NCBI GenBank assembly: GCA_016188985.1
Contig: JACPGM010000081.1
Span: 1 to 64,000 of the forward strand
Direction of reading: 5' to 3'
Length of the DNA stretch: 64,000 bases
Source: Lentisphaerota bacterium
GTDB taxonomy: Bacteria > Verrucomicrobiota > Kiritimatiellia > JAAZAB01
This document shows, in pieces, positions 54,667 to 64,000 of this stretch. How positions within the stretch are numbered: position 1 is the first letter of the stretch; every line of letters begins with the position of its first letter. Position numbers and translations under genes: made by a program. Below the pieces are notes generated by a model that made no database searches, was not told the origin of the DNA, and saw only the letters and a list, made by a program, of their open reading frames with translations.

Positions 54667-56475
54667 ATGAATCAGGAAACAAAGACGGAAGCTCATAAAG
54701 GTTTTGACCTCAGAGAGTTCGGCAGCGACCAGCAGGCGGCGCTGGCCAAAATGTATGAGGATACCCTTAAAAACTTCAAGGAAGGCTCCATCGTCCAGGG
54801 CAAAGTGGTGGAAGTGCGCAACAACGAAGTGCTGGTGGATATCGGCTATAAATCAGAGGGCCTGATTGCCGGCGCGGAATTCCGGGACCTCGCGGCGCTG
54901 AAGCCGGGCGACACCGTGGAAGTCGTGCTGGAGCTTGTCGAGGACGACGAAGGCAAGATTATTCTCAGCAAAGCCAAGGCCGAGCAGCAGCGCATGTGGG
55001 ACAGCGTGCTTTCTTCCCGCGAGGAAGGCAGCGTGCTGGAAGGCGAAATCAAGAGCCGTGTGCGCGGCGGCCTGATCGTGGATGTCAGCGGCGTCAAGGG
55101 TTTCCTGCCCGGCTCTCAGGTTGATATCGTCCCCGTGCGCAACCTGGATGACTATCTCGGCAAGCGCTTCGAATTCAAGGTCATGAAAATTGACCGCGAC
55201 CGGCGCAATATCGTGCTTTCCCGCCGCGAACTGATTGAACAGCGCCGCCGCGATAAGCGCAAGGGGTTACTGACCGAAATGAAAATCGGCCAACTGCGCT
55301 CCGGCCTGGTAAAGAACCTCACTGACTTTGGCGCCTTTATTGACCTGGGCGGCCTGGACGGCCTCCTGCATATTACCGACATGAGTTGGGGCCGGGTCAG
55401 CCATCCTTCCAAAATCCTGAAAGTGGGCGAAACCGCCGAGGTAATGATTCTGGATATTGACTACGAGAAGGAGCGCGTTTCCCTGGGCCTGAAACAAAAA
55501 ACGCCCAATCCCTGGGACGCGATCGAATCGAAATATCCCGTCGGCAGCCGCGTGCACGGGCGCGTGGTCAACCTGGTGCCCTACGGCGCCTTCATTGAGA
55601 TCGAAGAGGGCGTGGAAGGCCTGGTGCACGTCTCGGAAATTTCCTGGATTCAGCGCGTGGGCCGGGCCTCCGACGTGCTGGCCCTCGGCCAGGAAGTTGA
55701 TGCCGTGGTGCTCAACATCAATCGCGCCGACCAGAAAATTTCGATGGGCATCCGCCAGACCACCGCCAATCCCTGGGACACCGTGCGGGAACAATACCCC
55801 GTCGGCACGCGCGTCAAGGGCACGGTGCGCAACTTCACTTCTTACGGCGCTTTCGTGGAGCTGCAGGAAGGCATTGACGGCATGATCCATGTCTCCGACC
55901 TGTCCTGGACACGCAAGGTGAATCACCCCTCCGAAATCCTGAAGAAGAACGATACCGTGGAGGTGGTGGTCCTGGAAGTTGATCCGACCAATCAGCGCAT
56001 CAGCCTCGGCCTTAAACAGGCGCAAACCGATCCCTGGGCCGCCGTAGCCGAGCGCTACAAGGTCGGCCAGATCGTTACCGGCAAGGTGTCGAAGCTGGCC
56101 TCTTTCGGCGCGTTCGTCAACCTGGACGAAGGCATTGACGGCCTGGTGCACGTTTCCCAGATCAGCGAGGAACGCGTCGAAAAGGCCAGCGACGCGCTCA
56201 AGGTCGGCCAGGAAATAACCGCCCGCGTCGTGAAAATTGATCTTATCGAGCGGCGCATCGGCCTGAGCATCAAGGCCGCCGCCTTGCCGGACGACCAATT
56301 CGTCGTGCAGGAAGACATGTTGGTCGGGTTGAAGCCGGGCGAGGACCTGGTGGACCTGGCCGGCGCCTTCAAGGAAGCCTACGGCGTCAGCCCGGCCGAA
56401 GGCCAAGTGCAGGAATGGCGGCCCGGCGATAAGAAAAAGAACGGCAAGGACGACGAGCAAAACGCGAAAAAATAG
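54667..56475 (+). CDS. rpsA: 30S ribosomal protein S1 (six S1 domains)
   Basis: Repeated S1 motifs: GSIVQGKVVEVRNNEVLVDIGYKSEGLI; VGSRVHGRVVNLVPYGAFIEIEEGVEGLVHVSEISW; VGTRVKGTVRNFTSYGAFVELQEGIDGMIHVSDLSW. Confidence 0.96.
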   Translation: MNQETKTEAHKGFDLREFGSDQQAALAKMYEDTLKNFKEGSIVQGKVVEVRNNEVLVDIGYKSEGLIAGAEFRDLAALKPGDTVEVVLELVEDDEGKIILSKAKAEQQRMWDSVLSSREEGSVLEGEIKSRVRGGLIVDVSGVKGFLPGSQVDIVPVRNLDDYLGKRFEFKVMKIDRDRRNIVLSRRELIEQRRRDKRKGLLTEMKIGQLRSGLVKNLTDFGAFIDLGGLDGLLHITDMSWGRVSHPSKILKVGETAEVMILDIDYEKERVSLGLKQKTPNPWDAIESKYPVGSRVHGRVVNLVPYGAFIEIEEGVEGLVHVSEISWIQRVGRASDVLALGQEVDAVVLNINRADQKISMGIRQTTANPWDTVREQYPVGTRVKGTVRNFTSYGAFVELQEGIDGMIHVSDLSWTRKVNHPSEILKKNDTVEVVVLEVDPTNQRISLGLKQAQTDPWAAVAERYKVGQIVTGKVSKLASFGAFVNLDEGIDGLVHVSQISEERVEKASDALKVGQEITARVVKIDLIERRIGLSIKAAALPDDQFVVQEDMLVGLKPGEDLVDLAGAFKEAYGVSPAEGQVQEWRPGDKKKNGKDDEQNAKK

Positions 56476-56601
56476 TTAAGCTGGGTTCAAAACTATTTCC
56501 ACCTGAGGCGGGTCCGCCAAAGGCTGATTTTGCCACACTTGTCCGCCAAGGTGGAAAAATGCACAAGAAGCACAAAACGGATATGCTTTTCTCCGTCGCA
56601 G

Positions 56602-56690
56602 ACGGACTCGTGCTTCGTAGCGACTCTTCTACGCCCTGCGTAGCGGCTTCGCAGAGCAGGGAGGCTTACTTCGCAGAGTAGCATCAGCCG
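56602..56690. repeat. R1 repeat, long-core copy (inverted relative to 40290)
   Basis: GACGGACTCGTGCTTCGTAGCGACTCTTCTACGCCCTGCGTAGCGGCTTCGCAGAGCAGGGAGGCTTACTTCGCAGAGTAGCATC. Confidence 0.85.
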
Positions 56691-56828
56691 GCGGCTGATT
56701 ATTTGTGAACCCGCCTGCCTGCCCACATCGCTGCGCGAAGTGCTGCGGGCGGGCAACGCCTATGGCGCAGCCATTGTGGGCAGGTTTTGTGCCTCTTTGT
56801 GGCTACTCTTGCAATTGACTCGATCTTC

Positions 56829-58055
56829 ATGACTATTCCAATTGACCGCCAGCTTGAGATCCTCGCCGCGCGCAGCGTAAATCTGGTTTCGCTGCCGGAA
56901 CTGCGCCGCAAGCTCGAAGGCGCCGCCCAAGGCCAGCGGCCGCTGCGCGTCAAATACGGGGCCGATCCCTCCGCCCCGGATATTCATCTCGGCCACGTCG
57001 TTGGGCTCAACAAGCTGCGCGAGTTTCAGGACCTGGGGCACACCGTGGTCTTCATCATCGGCGACTTTACCGCCCTGATCGGCGACCCCTCCGGACGCTC
57101 CGAAACCCGCCCGCGGCTCGCGCCCGAACAGATCGCCGCCAACGCTAAAACCTACCAGGACCAGGTTTTCAAAGTGCTCGACCCCCAGCGCACTGAGGTG
57201 CGTTTTAATACCGAATGGTGCGCCGGCCTGGCATTGGCCGAGGTCCTGCGGCTGGCCGCGCAGGTTACCGTGGCCCAGATGCTCGCCCGCGATGATTTCC
57301 AGAAACGTTTTCAGGAGCAGGAACCCATTTCCCTGGTGGAGTTCCTCTATCCGGTCATCCAGGGCTATGATTCCGTTCAGGTCGCCGCCGATGTTGAAGT
57401 GGGCGGAACCGACCAGCTCTTCAATCTGCTCGTCGGGCGCGACCTGCAAAAAGCTAGCGGCCAGGATCAACAGGTGGTGCTGACCCTGCCGCTCCTGGAA
57501 GGTCTGGATGGCGTCCGCAAGATGAGCAAGAGCCTCGGCAATTACGTGGGCATCAGCGAGAGCCCGCGGGAAATGTTCGGCAAAATCATGTCAATCCCGG
57601 ATACGCTCATCGGGCGCTATTTTTCGCTCGTCCTGGGCTGGAGCGCCGACAAGGTGCGCGCGCTCGAGCAAGACCTTGCCGCCGGCCGGAAACATCCGCG
57701 CCGGGTGAAAGACGAATTGGCCCAAGCCATCGTCGAAAAGTTCCATAGCCCGGCGGCGGCGCGGAACGCTTCGGCCGAGTTTGCGCGGATGTTTGCCGAA
57801 CACCAACCGCCGGATGACATTCCAACGGTCACAATTCCAATGACCCAGCGCAAAAACGGCAAGCTGGGCATTGTGGCGCTTCTGGTGGCCGCCGGTTTGG
57901 CCGAAAGCAATAGCGCCGCCCGGCGGCTCGTCCAGCAGGGCGCCGTCCGCGTCGGCGCCGACGCGGTTACCGACATCACCGCCGAGCTGGTCATTCCCGA
58001 AGGCTGCCTCATCCAAGCCGGCAAACGCGCCTTCGCCCGGATCAATTCGGCTTGA
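56829..58055 (+). CDS. tyrS: Tyrosyl-tRNA synthetase
   Basis: KYGADPSAPDIHLGHVVGLNKLREFQDLGH; VRKMSKSLGNYVGI; C-terminal S4 domain. Confidence 0.95.
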   Translation: MTIPIDRQLEILAARSVNLVSLPELRRKLEGAAQGQRPLRVKYGADPSAPDIHLGHVVGLNKLREFQDLGHTVVFIIGDFTALIGDPSGRSETRPRLAPEQIAANAKTYQDQVFKVLDPQRTEVRFNTEWCAGLALAEVLRLAAQVTVAQMLARDDFQKRFQEQEPISLVEFLYPVIQGYDSVQVAADVEVGGTDQLFNLLVGRDLQKASGQDQQVVLTLPLLEGLDGVRKMSKSLGNYVGISESPREMFGKIMSIPDTLIGRYFSLVLGWSADKVRALEQDLAAGRKHPRRVKDELAQAIVEKFHSPAAARNASAEFARMFAEHQPPDDIPTVTIPMTQRKNGKLGIVALLVAAGLAESNSAARRLVQQGAVRVGADAVTDITAELVIPEGCLIQAGKRAFARINSA

Positions 58056-58100
58056 CCGCTTCGCCGCCCCTGAATATGCTTTTCTTGCGTGTGTCGTTAT

Positions 58101-58135
58101 TCCGGTGTAACTCAATGGTAGAGTGGCTGGCTGTT
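58101..58135 (+). pseudogene. tRNA-Asn 5' half-copy interrupted by a palindromic repeat at the anticodon loop
   Basis: TCCGGTGTAACTCAATGGTAGAGTGGCTGGCTGTT identical to 58271-58305, then TCCGCCGCAGGCGGATCCGCCTCTGGCGGA. Confidence 0.85.
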
Positions 58136-58270
58136 TCCGCCGCAGGCGGATCCGCCTCTGGCGGAAACCACAAGCTGGCCAGGTCGCCACGTCAGCCCAC
58201 GTGACATCATAGCGAATGATATGACGAGCCGTTTGCTTGGAGTAGAATGCCGTTGGGCAAGTTAGCTGAT

Positions 58271-58345
58271 TCCGGTGTAACTCAATGGTAGAGTGGCTGG
58301 CTGTTAACCAGCAAGTTACAGGTTCGAGTCCTGTCACCGGAGCCA
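58271..58345 (+). tRNA. tRNA-Asn (anticodon GTT), CCA encoded
   Basis: TCCGGTGTAACTCAATGGTAGAGTGGCTGGCTGTTAACCAGCAAGTTACAGGTTCGAGTCCTGTCACCGGAGCCA; full cloverleaf. Confidence 0.95.
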
Positions 58346-58498
58346 CGGTCAATTTGGGATCAAGCACGAACTCGATCGGTGCAGTCTTCCCAACGATGAC
58401 CAAGTATTGTTTTCAAGTGTTTCTCCTGCGCTTTTATTTGCGGACACCGGAGTTCCACTGAAACTCAGCGGCCGGCCACCCGAAGGCTCAAACCCGTT

Positions 58499-60394
58499 AT
58501 GCAACAGACACTGATTTTTTCTTTAATTGCGGGATTGGTTCTTAGTTTTTCAGGCATAGGCAACGGACAGGTTCCGAAAGGATATATAGCGGCCCCTGAT
58601 CCAGACTATGATGACTTTACCTGGACGCTGCCCAGTACGGCATCGTCGGTAAGGTTGAGTTTGCCGACCGACATAGACAACTTTTTGTTCAACGAATATG
58701 GGGGTATCGGCGGCTATGGTCTCTGTGCCGGCGGACATATCGAAGGGCTGGATCACGTTTGGATTGAGTTTATCCCCGGCACGCCGGCCCGAAGCTGGGC
58801 TCCCGGAACGGTCATGGATATTGCCCTCAACGATCAGGAATATCACATTTGGATTGATTACGGCGACAATCTGATCGGTATTCATATGGAGATAATGACT
58901 CCCTATGTTTCTGTCGGCCAGACAGTTGCCAGGGGGCAGGAGGTGGGCATGGGGATGAGTTTTAATACTAATCAGACCAGTGGAGAAATGGCCCTCATTG
59001 ACCTCGGCCGCACAGACGGCAATGAGGCCTGGGGCGGCGGTTGCTACGTCTCGCCGTTTGATTATCTGCGTGATGCGGACAAACAGATATTGGTCAATGC
59101 CTACAAGCAAAATGTTATTCAGCCCTATCAAAATGACGGCACGCGAGTCTGGGGCTTTGAACCGCAGCAACCATACCTGACGAATAAACTAAGACTACAT
59201 GATGATAACGCGGGAAAACTAACCGGGGTCTGGTACCTGCCCGCCTCAAATTGGTTTTTTGGTTATCCCAATGATATCCTGACCATTATCGAAGCGGATA
59301 ACCCCTATATTACTGGTAATATAATAAAATCTCAGGATTGGAGCGGCAGCCGGGGGGACGCATGGTCACTTCACGGCACCTGTGACGTTGATTATGCCTT
59401 CGGTAAAATTGTAATTTATGATGAAGCCGCAACATATTACGGCATTTTTGTGATCGACGAAACGGGCGACCGGGCGACCCTGCGAATAGAATACCAGGAA
59501 CATTCCTATCCGTCCGGTTTCAGCACCAATGCCCTGATATATACTGAAAGGGAATACTACACTTATATCCCACTCGCCGGCGATTTTGACGGGGATGGCA
59601 AAACCGACCCGGCGCTTTACCAGGAATTATCGGGACGGTGGTCGGTGATGTTGTCGGCCGGGAGATATGAAATTGCCACGACCACCCTGGGCGGTTCAGG
59701 CTATAATCCGATTGCCAAGGACTTTGACGGCGACGGCAAGGCTGACCTGGGGGTATATAATGAAACCAACGGCAACTGGACGATCAGCCTTTCGGATAGC
59801 GGCTATGGCGTCGTTACGCTGAGCAATTTCGGCGGCGTGGGCTATGTGACCGTCGTCGGCGATTATGATGGCGACGGCAAAGCTGATCCAGCGGTGTACC
59901 ACGAAGCCACCGGCAGTTGGGAAGTGAAAGTATCCGGGAACAGTTATGCCTCTGTTGCCTTGTTGAACTTCGGCAATGCGGGGTATAGCGCCTTGGCCCT
60001 GGATTTTGATGGCGACGGCCAGGCCGACCCGGCGCTCTACAACACCGCCAGCGGCAACTGGATCGTCAAGTTATCCGGAAGCGATTACACTTCGACCTCT
60101 ATAACAAGTTTTGGCGGCGCAGGTTACTTGCAGGTGGCGGGCATGTTTGATGGGGATAACCGCGCAGACCCGGCGCTCTACAACAGCTCCAACGGCAACT
60201 GGTCAGTCCTGCTCTCGGATAGTAATTACCTTGCGGCGAACCTTGCTGGCTTTGGCGGCCCGGATTACACGGCAATGGTAGGTGATTATGACGGGGACGG
60301 CCTGGTTGACCCCGCGCTGTATCAGGAATCCACCTCAACTTGGTTCGTAAAGCTGTCCGCCAGCGGCTACACCACGGCAACAGCCACTCAATGA
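58499..60394 (+). CDS. Secreted protein with M23-like N-terminal region and six FG-GAP/VCBS-type calcium-binding repeats
   Basis: Signal peptide; YHIWIDYGDNLIGIHMEIMTPYVSVGQTVARGQEVGMG; GDFDGDGKTDPALYQ, KDFDGDGKADLGVYN, GDYDGDGKADPAVYH, LDFDGDGQADPALYN, GMFDGDNRADPALYN, GDYDGDGLVDPALYQ. Confidence 0.75.
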   Translation: MQQTLIFSLIAGLVLSFSGIGNGQVPKGYIAAPDPDYDDFTWTLPSTASSVRLSLPTDIDNFLFNEYGGIGGYGLCAGGHIEGLDHVWIEFIPGTPARSWAPGTVMDIALNDQEYHIWIDYGDNLIGIHMEIMTPYVSVGQTVARGQEVGMGMSFNTNQTSGEMALIDLGRTDGNEAWGGGCYVSPFDYLRDADKQILVNAYKQNVIQPYQNDGTRVWGFEPQQPYLTNKLRLHDDNAGKLTGVWYLPASNWFFGYPNDILTIIEADNPYITGNIIKSQDWSGSRGDAWSLHGTCDVDYAFGKIVIYDEAATYYGIFVIDETGDRATLRIEYQEHSYPSGFSTNALIYTEREYYTYIPLAGDFDGDGKTDPALYQELSGRWSVMLSAGRYEIATTTLGGSGYNPIAKDFDGDGKADLGVYNETNGNWTISLSDSGYGVVTLSNFGGVGYVTVVGDYDGDGKADPAVYHEATGSWEVKVSGNSYASVALLNFGNAGYSALALDFDGDGQADPALYNTASGNWIVKLSGSDYTSTSITSFGGAGYLQVAGMFDGDNRADPALYNSSNGNWSVLLSDSNYLAANLAGFGGPDYTAMVGDYDGDGLVDPALYQESTSTWFVKLSASGYTTATATQ

Positions 60395-60430
60395 TGCTTC
60401 GAGACTAAAAGACATACCGCAAAGGAATAC

Positions 60431-61603
60431 ATGAAAAGATTTAAACAAGGACGGCGGACATTTTCTCTTGCGGCGTGCGGAGCGCTCATTTGCGCCTTCC
60501 TGGCCGGGGCGCCGGAGGTTTTTTCCCAAGATAACGCTCCGGCCGAAGAACTCTGCATTGACGTCCATCACCACCTTATGGGCCGCGAAGGACCGCACGG
60601 CCTGCCGCAAAAGGAAGGCAGCGGTTCCGGCCAATGGCGCGCTCCGCGTCCAGCCCCAGGCGCCAAGCAGGGCCGGCCCGCGGCCGACTGGGAAGGCGCC
60701 GCGCGCCGCCTCATCGAAAAGATGGACCAATGCGGTGTTACCTCTGTGATTGTCATGCCGCCGCCCAGGGTGCGCAACAATACCAACTCCGAGGAATACG
60801 GCAAACTGCTATCGGTTGCCCGCCAATACCCGGGGCGTTTATACGTGGGGGCCGGCGGACATGTCCTGAACCCGATTATTCAGGAGACCGGCGCTGAAGC
60901 GGTGACCGCGGAGATACGGAAGCGGTTCCAGCGCGAAGCGGAACGTCTCTGTGCTGACGGCGTCAAATGCTTCGGCGAAATGGCCGCAACCCACATCTCG
61001 CATTCGCCCGAGCACCCCTTTGAGGAAGCGCCGCCCGACCACCCGCTATTTCTCCTGCTGGCCGATATTGCGGCCAGGAAGAATATCCCCATAGATCTGC
61101 ACATGGACGTGGTTGCAACAAATACAGCGGCTTCGGCCGGCTGGCGCGCCTTAAGCCGGCAGAACCCTGAGATATTCCGCGCCAATGTGCCCGGGTTGGA
61201 ACGGCTCCTGCAGCACAACCGCCTGGCGCGGATTGTCCTCCAGCACGTCGGCCGCGACAACGTCGGCCATCTCAATATAGAGCTGCTGCGCCGCCTGCTC
61301 GCAACGCATTCCAACCTCTATCTTGCGGTAGTGATAACGCCGCAGCCGACCATGGCCGGCCAGAAGACACTGATGCCGAACAGGATCATAGACGAAGATT
61401 TCCGGATTAAACCCGAATGGCTTGACTTGTTTCGGGAGTTTCCGGAGAGGTTTGCCATCGGCACCGATACTTTTACCTCCCCGGCCGGCGCGGACCGAAG
61501 CCCGTTTGAAATAACATTCAGAATTTTCAAAAGGCAACTCCCGCCCGATCTGCGTTCCAAGCTCTGCGGCGGGAACGCCGCGCGAATCTACGGCCTGAAA
61601 TAA
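60431..61603 (+). CDS. Secreted amidohydrolase family (TIM-barrel) protein
   Basis: LCIDVHHHLMG; CFGEMAATHISHSPEHPF; IPIDLHMDVV; FAIGTDTFTSP. Confidence 0.85.
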   Translation: MKRFKQGRRTFSLAACGALICAFLAGAPEVFSQDNAPAEELCIDVHHHLMGREGPHGLPQKEGSGSGQWRAPRPAPGAKQGRPAADWEGAARRLIEKMDQCGVTSVIVMPPPRVRNNTNSEEYGKLLSVARQYPGRLYVGAGGHVLNPIIQETGAEAVTAEIRKRFQREAERLCADGVKCFGEMAATHISHSPEHPFEEAPPDHPLFLLLADIAARKNIPIDLHMDVVATNTAASAGWRALSRQNPEIFRANVPGLERLLQHNRLARIVLQHVGRDNVGHLNIELLRRLLATHSNLYLAVVITPQPTMAGQKTLMPNRIIDEDFRIKPEWLDLFREFPERFAIGTDTFTSPAGADRSPFEITFRIFKRQLPPDLRSKLCGGNAARIYGLK

Positions 61604-61628
61604 AAAAACGGGCAAATCAAGAGCAAGA

Positions 61629-62036
61629 TTAACGAGCGCGGCGGCGGGCCAGTTGGGCAAAGTTCTCGCGTTTAAGTCTTTGGACCGCCACACGCCGCAA
61701 CTCGACCCAGATCGGGTGAACCGCGCAGGTGGCGCTCAAACAGCAGTCGCGCGGATTGACCGCGCACTCTCGCATGGCCGAAGGCCCCTGAATGGCCTCG
61801 ATCACTTCGAGCAGGTTGATCGCGCGCGGCCGCCGCGCCAGTTGAATTCCGCCCTGCACCCCGCGCAGCGATCGGAGCAGCCCGATCTTCACCAGGCGCT
61901 GCACGATCTTGGCCAGGAAACTGCGCGGGATATGCATCGCGCGGGCAATGGCGCCAACCGACTCAATCCGGTGCGGCGCCCTGGCGAGATAGAGCACACA
62001 GCGCACGGCGTAATCCGCCTGGCGCGTCACATACAT
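61629..62036 (-). CDS. Rrf2 family transcriptional regulator
   Basis: MYVTRQADYAVRCVLYLARAPHRIESVGAIARAMHIPRSFLAKIVQRLVKIGLLRSLRGVQGGIQLAR; C-x5-DCC-x5-C cluster-like CAVNPRDCCLSATCAVHP. Confidence 0.92.
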   Translation of the reverse strand: MYVTRQADYAVRCVLYLARAPHRIESVGAIARAMHIPRSFLAKIVQRLVKIGLLRSLRGVQGGIQLARRPRAINLLEVIEAIQGPSAMRECAVNPRDCCLSATCAVHPIWVELRRVAVQRLKRENFAQLARRRAR

Positions 62037-62039
62037 TGC

Positions 62040-62459
62040 TTATTTGAAAAAGCGCTCCAGGAGCCCTTGCAGCATCTGGGCATGACGGGCCTCATCGCGC
62101 GAGCTCTCATCGAAGATGTCGTGAGCCTCATCCACGTTGGTCTCCTTGGCTTTAACGGCCGCGGCCCGCTTGCCCTTATTGGCGCCGATCTCGCCGTTGA
62201 GCATCTTGGCCAGATTTTCCTTGGTGCTTTCGGCAATCAGGCCGTTCAGTTCGGCATACCGGGCGGCATGCTCAGCCTCTTCCCAGGCGATGCGCTTGAG
62301 GGTCTCGGCAATCTCCGGGTAGCCCTCGCGCTGGGCCTGGCGGGCCATGGCCAGATAAAGGCCGACTTCCTGGGTTTCCCCCTGGAAATTGGCCCGGACC
62401 GCCTCTTCCACCGCCGTGCCTTTACTTACCCCCAGCCGGTTCACATTAACGAGTTCCAT
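62040..62459 (-). CDS. Rubrerythrin-like ferritin-fold protein (no rubredoxin domain)
   Basis: [48 protein letters not shown]...[21 protein letters not shown]. Confidence 0.88.
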   Translation of the reverse strand: MELVNVNRLGVSKGTAVEEAVRANFQGETQEVGLYLAMARQAQREGYPEIAETLKRIAWEEAEHAARYAELNGLIAESTKENLAKMLNGEIGANKGKRAAAVKAKETNVDEAHDIFDESSRDEARHAQMLQGLLERFFK

Positions 62460-62639
62460 GGTATCCTCCCTTCTTAAATAGGACTGTTTTGCTCATGTTT
62501 CTACAATGTCCCGGACTGCTTGTCAAGAGTTTGCAGAAAAATACGTTCGGGCATCGTCGCTTGCCACCGTGAAGCAAAATATGACTTGAACTGGTGATAA
62601 GATTGTGGTGTAGTATTTAAATATTTGGTAATAATCCGG

Positions 62640-64000
62640 ATGAATATTCTTTTAATCTATCCCGAGTTTCCGGACACGTTCTGGAGCTTCAAGCACGCGC
62701 TTGAGTTTGTGCGCAAGCGCGCGGCCCTGCCGCCGCTGGGCCTGCTGACCGTGGCCGCCCTGCTGCCGCGGGAATGGTCCCAGCGGCTCGTGGACACCAA
62801 CGCGCGCGCGCTCACGAAGAAGGACCTGGCCTGGGCCGACCTGGTGTTCATCAGCGCCATGGTCGTCCAACGCGCATCGGCGCGCCGGATCATCGCCCAG
62901 TGCAAGGAGGCCGGCCGGAAGGTTGTCGCCGGCGGTCCGCTGTTTAATGCTGAGCACAATGAGTTCCCAGACGTGGACCATTTTATCCTGAACGAGGCCG
63001 AGTTGACCCTTCCGGATTTCCTCAAAGACCTGGCGCAAGGGCGCCCGCGGCGGATTTACTCTTCGACTGCATTCGCGGATCTGCGCCGAACGCCCGCGCC
63101 CAGGTGGGAATTGCTCAACCTCTCTCATTATGTTTGCATGAGCATCCAGTTTTCGCGCGGGTGTCCGTTCGAATGCGACTTCTGCAACATCACCGCCCTG
63201 CTGGGCCACCGCGTGCGCATTAAGACTTCCCGGCAGATCATCGCCGAGCTGGATAGTCTGTATGCCCAAGGCTGGCACAGCGACGTGTTTTTCGTGGACG
63301 ACAACTTCATCGGGAACAGGCATTTTTTGAAAACCGATCTCCTGCCGGCCCTGATCCGCTGGCGCAAGGCAAAAAAAGGGATCGTGTTCAACACCGAAAC
63401 GTCGCTCAACCTGGTTGAAGACCAGACCTTGATGGAAATGATGGTGGCCGCGGGGTTCACCAAGGTCTTCATCGGCATCGAGACGCCGGCCGAAGAAGGC
63501 CTGGCCGAGTGCGGCAAGCATCAGAACAAGAACCGCAACATGGTGGAAGACGTCAAACGCATTCAGCGCGCCGGGCTCCAGGTGCAGGGCGGGTTCATTG
63601 TGGGCTTTGACAGCGACCAGCCTTCGATCTTCAAGCGGCAGATCGAGTTCATCCAGAAGAGCGGGATCGTGACCGCGATGGTCGGCCTGCTCCAGGCCCC
63701 TCCGGGAACGCGACTCTACGAGCGCCTCAAGAAGGAAGGCCGCCTGCGAGGCGCATCATCGGGCGACAACGCGGATGGAACGACGAACATCATCCCGGCC
63801 ATGAACCTGGAAGCGTTGCGGGAAGGCTACAAGGAGATCCTTCAGCATATCTATTCGCCGGAACACTATTACAAGCGCATCCGGACATTTCTCCGCGAAT
63901 ACAAGACGCCCAAAGTGCGCCAGCCGTTCCGTTTTTCGCACATCTTTGTGCTGCTGCGTTCCAGCTACCGGCTCGGCATCCTGGGCCGGGAGCGCTTGCA
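62640..64000 (+). CDS. B12-binding-domain radical SAM protein (DUF4070-like C-terminus), truncated by window edge
   Basis: MNILLIYPEFPDTFWSFKHALEFVRKRAALPPLGLLTVAALLP; MSIQFSRGCPFECDFCNITALLGHRVRIKT; absent from ORF track because it runs off the edge. Confidence 0.92.
   Translation, partial: MNILLIYPEFPDTFWSFKHALEFVRKRAALPPLGLLTVAALLPREWSQRLVDTNARALTKKDLAWADLVFISAMVVQRASARRIIAQCKEAGRKVVAGGPLFNAEHNEFPDVDHFILNEAELTLPDFLKDLAQGRPRRIYSSTAFADLRRTPAPRWELLNLSHYVCMSIQFSRGCPFECDFCNITALLGHRVRIKTSRQIIAELDSLYAQGWHSDVFFVDDNFIGNRHFLKTDLLPALIRWRKAKKGIVFNTETSLNLVEDQTLMEMMVAAGFTKVFIGIETPAEEGLAECGKHQNKNRNMVEDVKRIQRAGLQVQGGFIVGFDSDQPSIFKRQIEFIQKSGIVTAMVGLLQAPPGTRLYERLKKEGRLRGASSGDNADGTTNIIPAMNLEALREGYKEILQHIYSPEHYYKRIRTFLREYKTPKVRQPFRFSHIFVLLRSSYRLGILGRERL

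Noticed and set aside
55267-56460. 397-aa - strand ORF
   Set aside because: Antisense shadow of rpsA repeats
56700-56800. T-box or other tyrS leader riboswitch
   Set aside because: Region is inverted-repeat sequence (GCCTGCCTGCCCACA...TGTGGGCAGG) without T-box consensus elements

Overview
High-GC bacterial chromosome segment. The gene families (DUF6785-like and OPT-like membrane proteins, UroD-like proteins, ceramidase-like and creatininase families) suggest a PVC-superphylum genome such as Lentisphaerota, Kiritimatiellota or Verrucomicrobiota; this placement is inference only. The backbone carries dnaG, a CvpA-like gene, rpmE-prfA-prmC, rpsP-khpA-trmD-rplS-rnhB-yraN (rimM is not in its usual place), rpsA, tyrS, tRNA-Pro(CGG) and tRNA-Asn(GTT). 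Accessory regions include a sugar/corrinoid-type locus (2 SDR, 2 UroD-like, Gfo/Idh, creatininase), two B12-binding radical SAM genes, glycosyltransferases and Rrf2/rubrerythrin. Three observations stand out. (1) At 44.3-48.2 kb, eight small same-strand genes (BrnT/BrnA-like TA pair, DUF4258-like pair, ArsR-like regulator, DUF3592, secreted hypotheticals) are separated by imperfect hairpins with integron attC architecture, and no integrase is visible in the window; this is a candidate integrase-less cassette array (CALIN). (2) At 28.0-41.7 kb, a seven-gene cassette has two polytopic transporter-like proteins, two FtsX-type permeases (one 1770 aa with an apparently inactivated M28-like domain), two LolD-like ATPases and a PqqD-like protein. 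(3) A dense set of intergenic palindromic repeats shows modular and nested architecture, including an empty-site/filled-site pair, composite elements with conserved ends but exchanged hairpin cores, and a tRNA-Asn half-copy interrupted at its anticodon loop by such a repeat. All calls come from reading the sequence; no database search was run.
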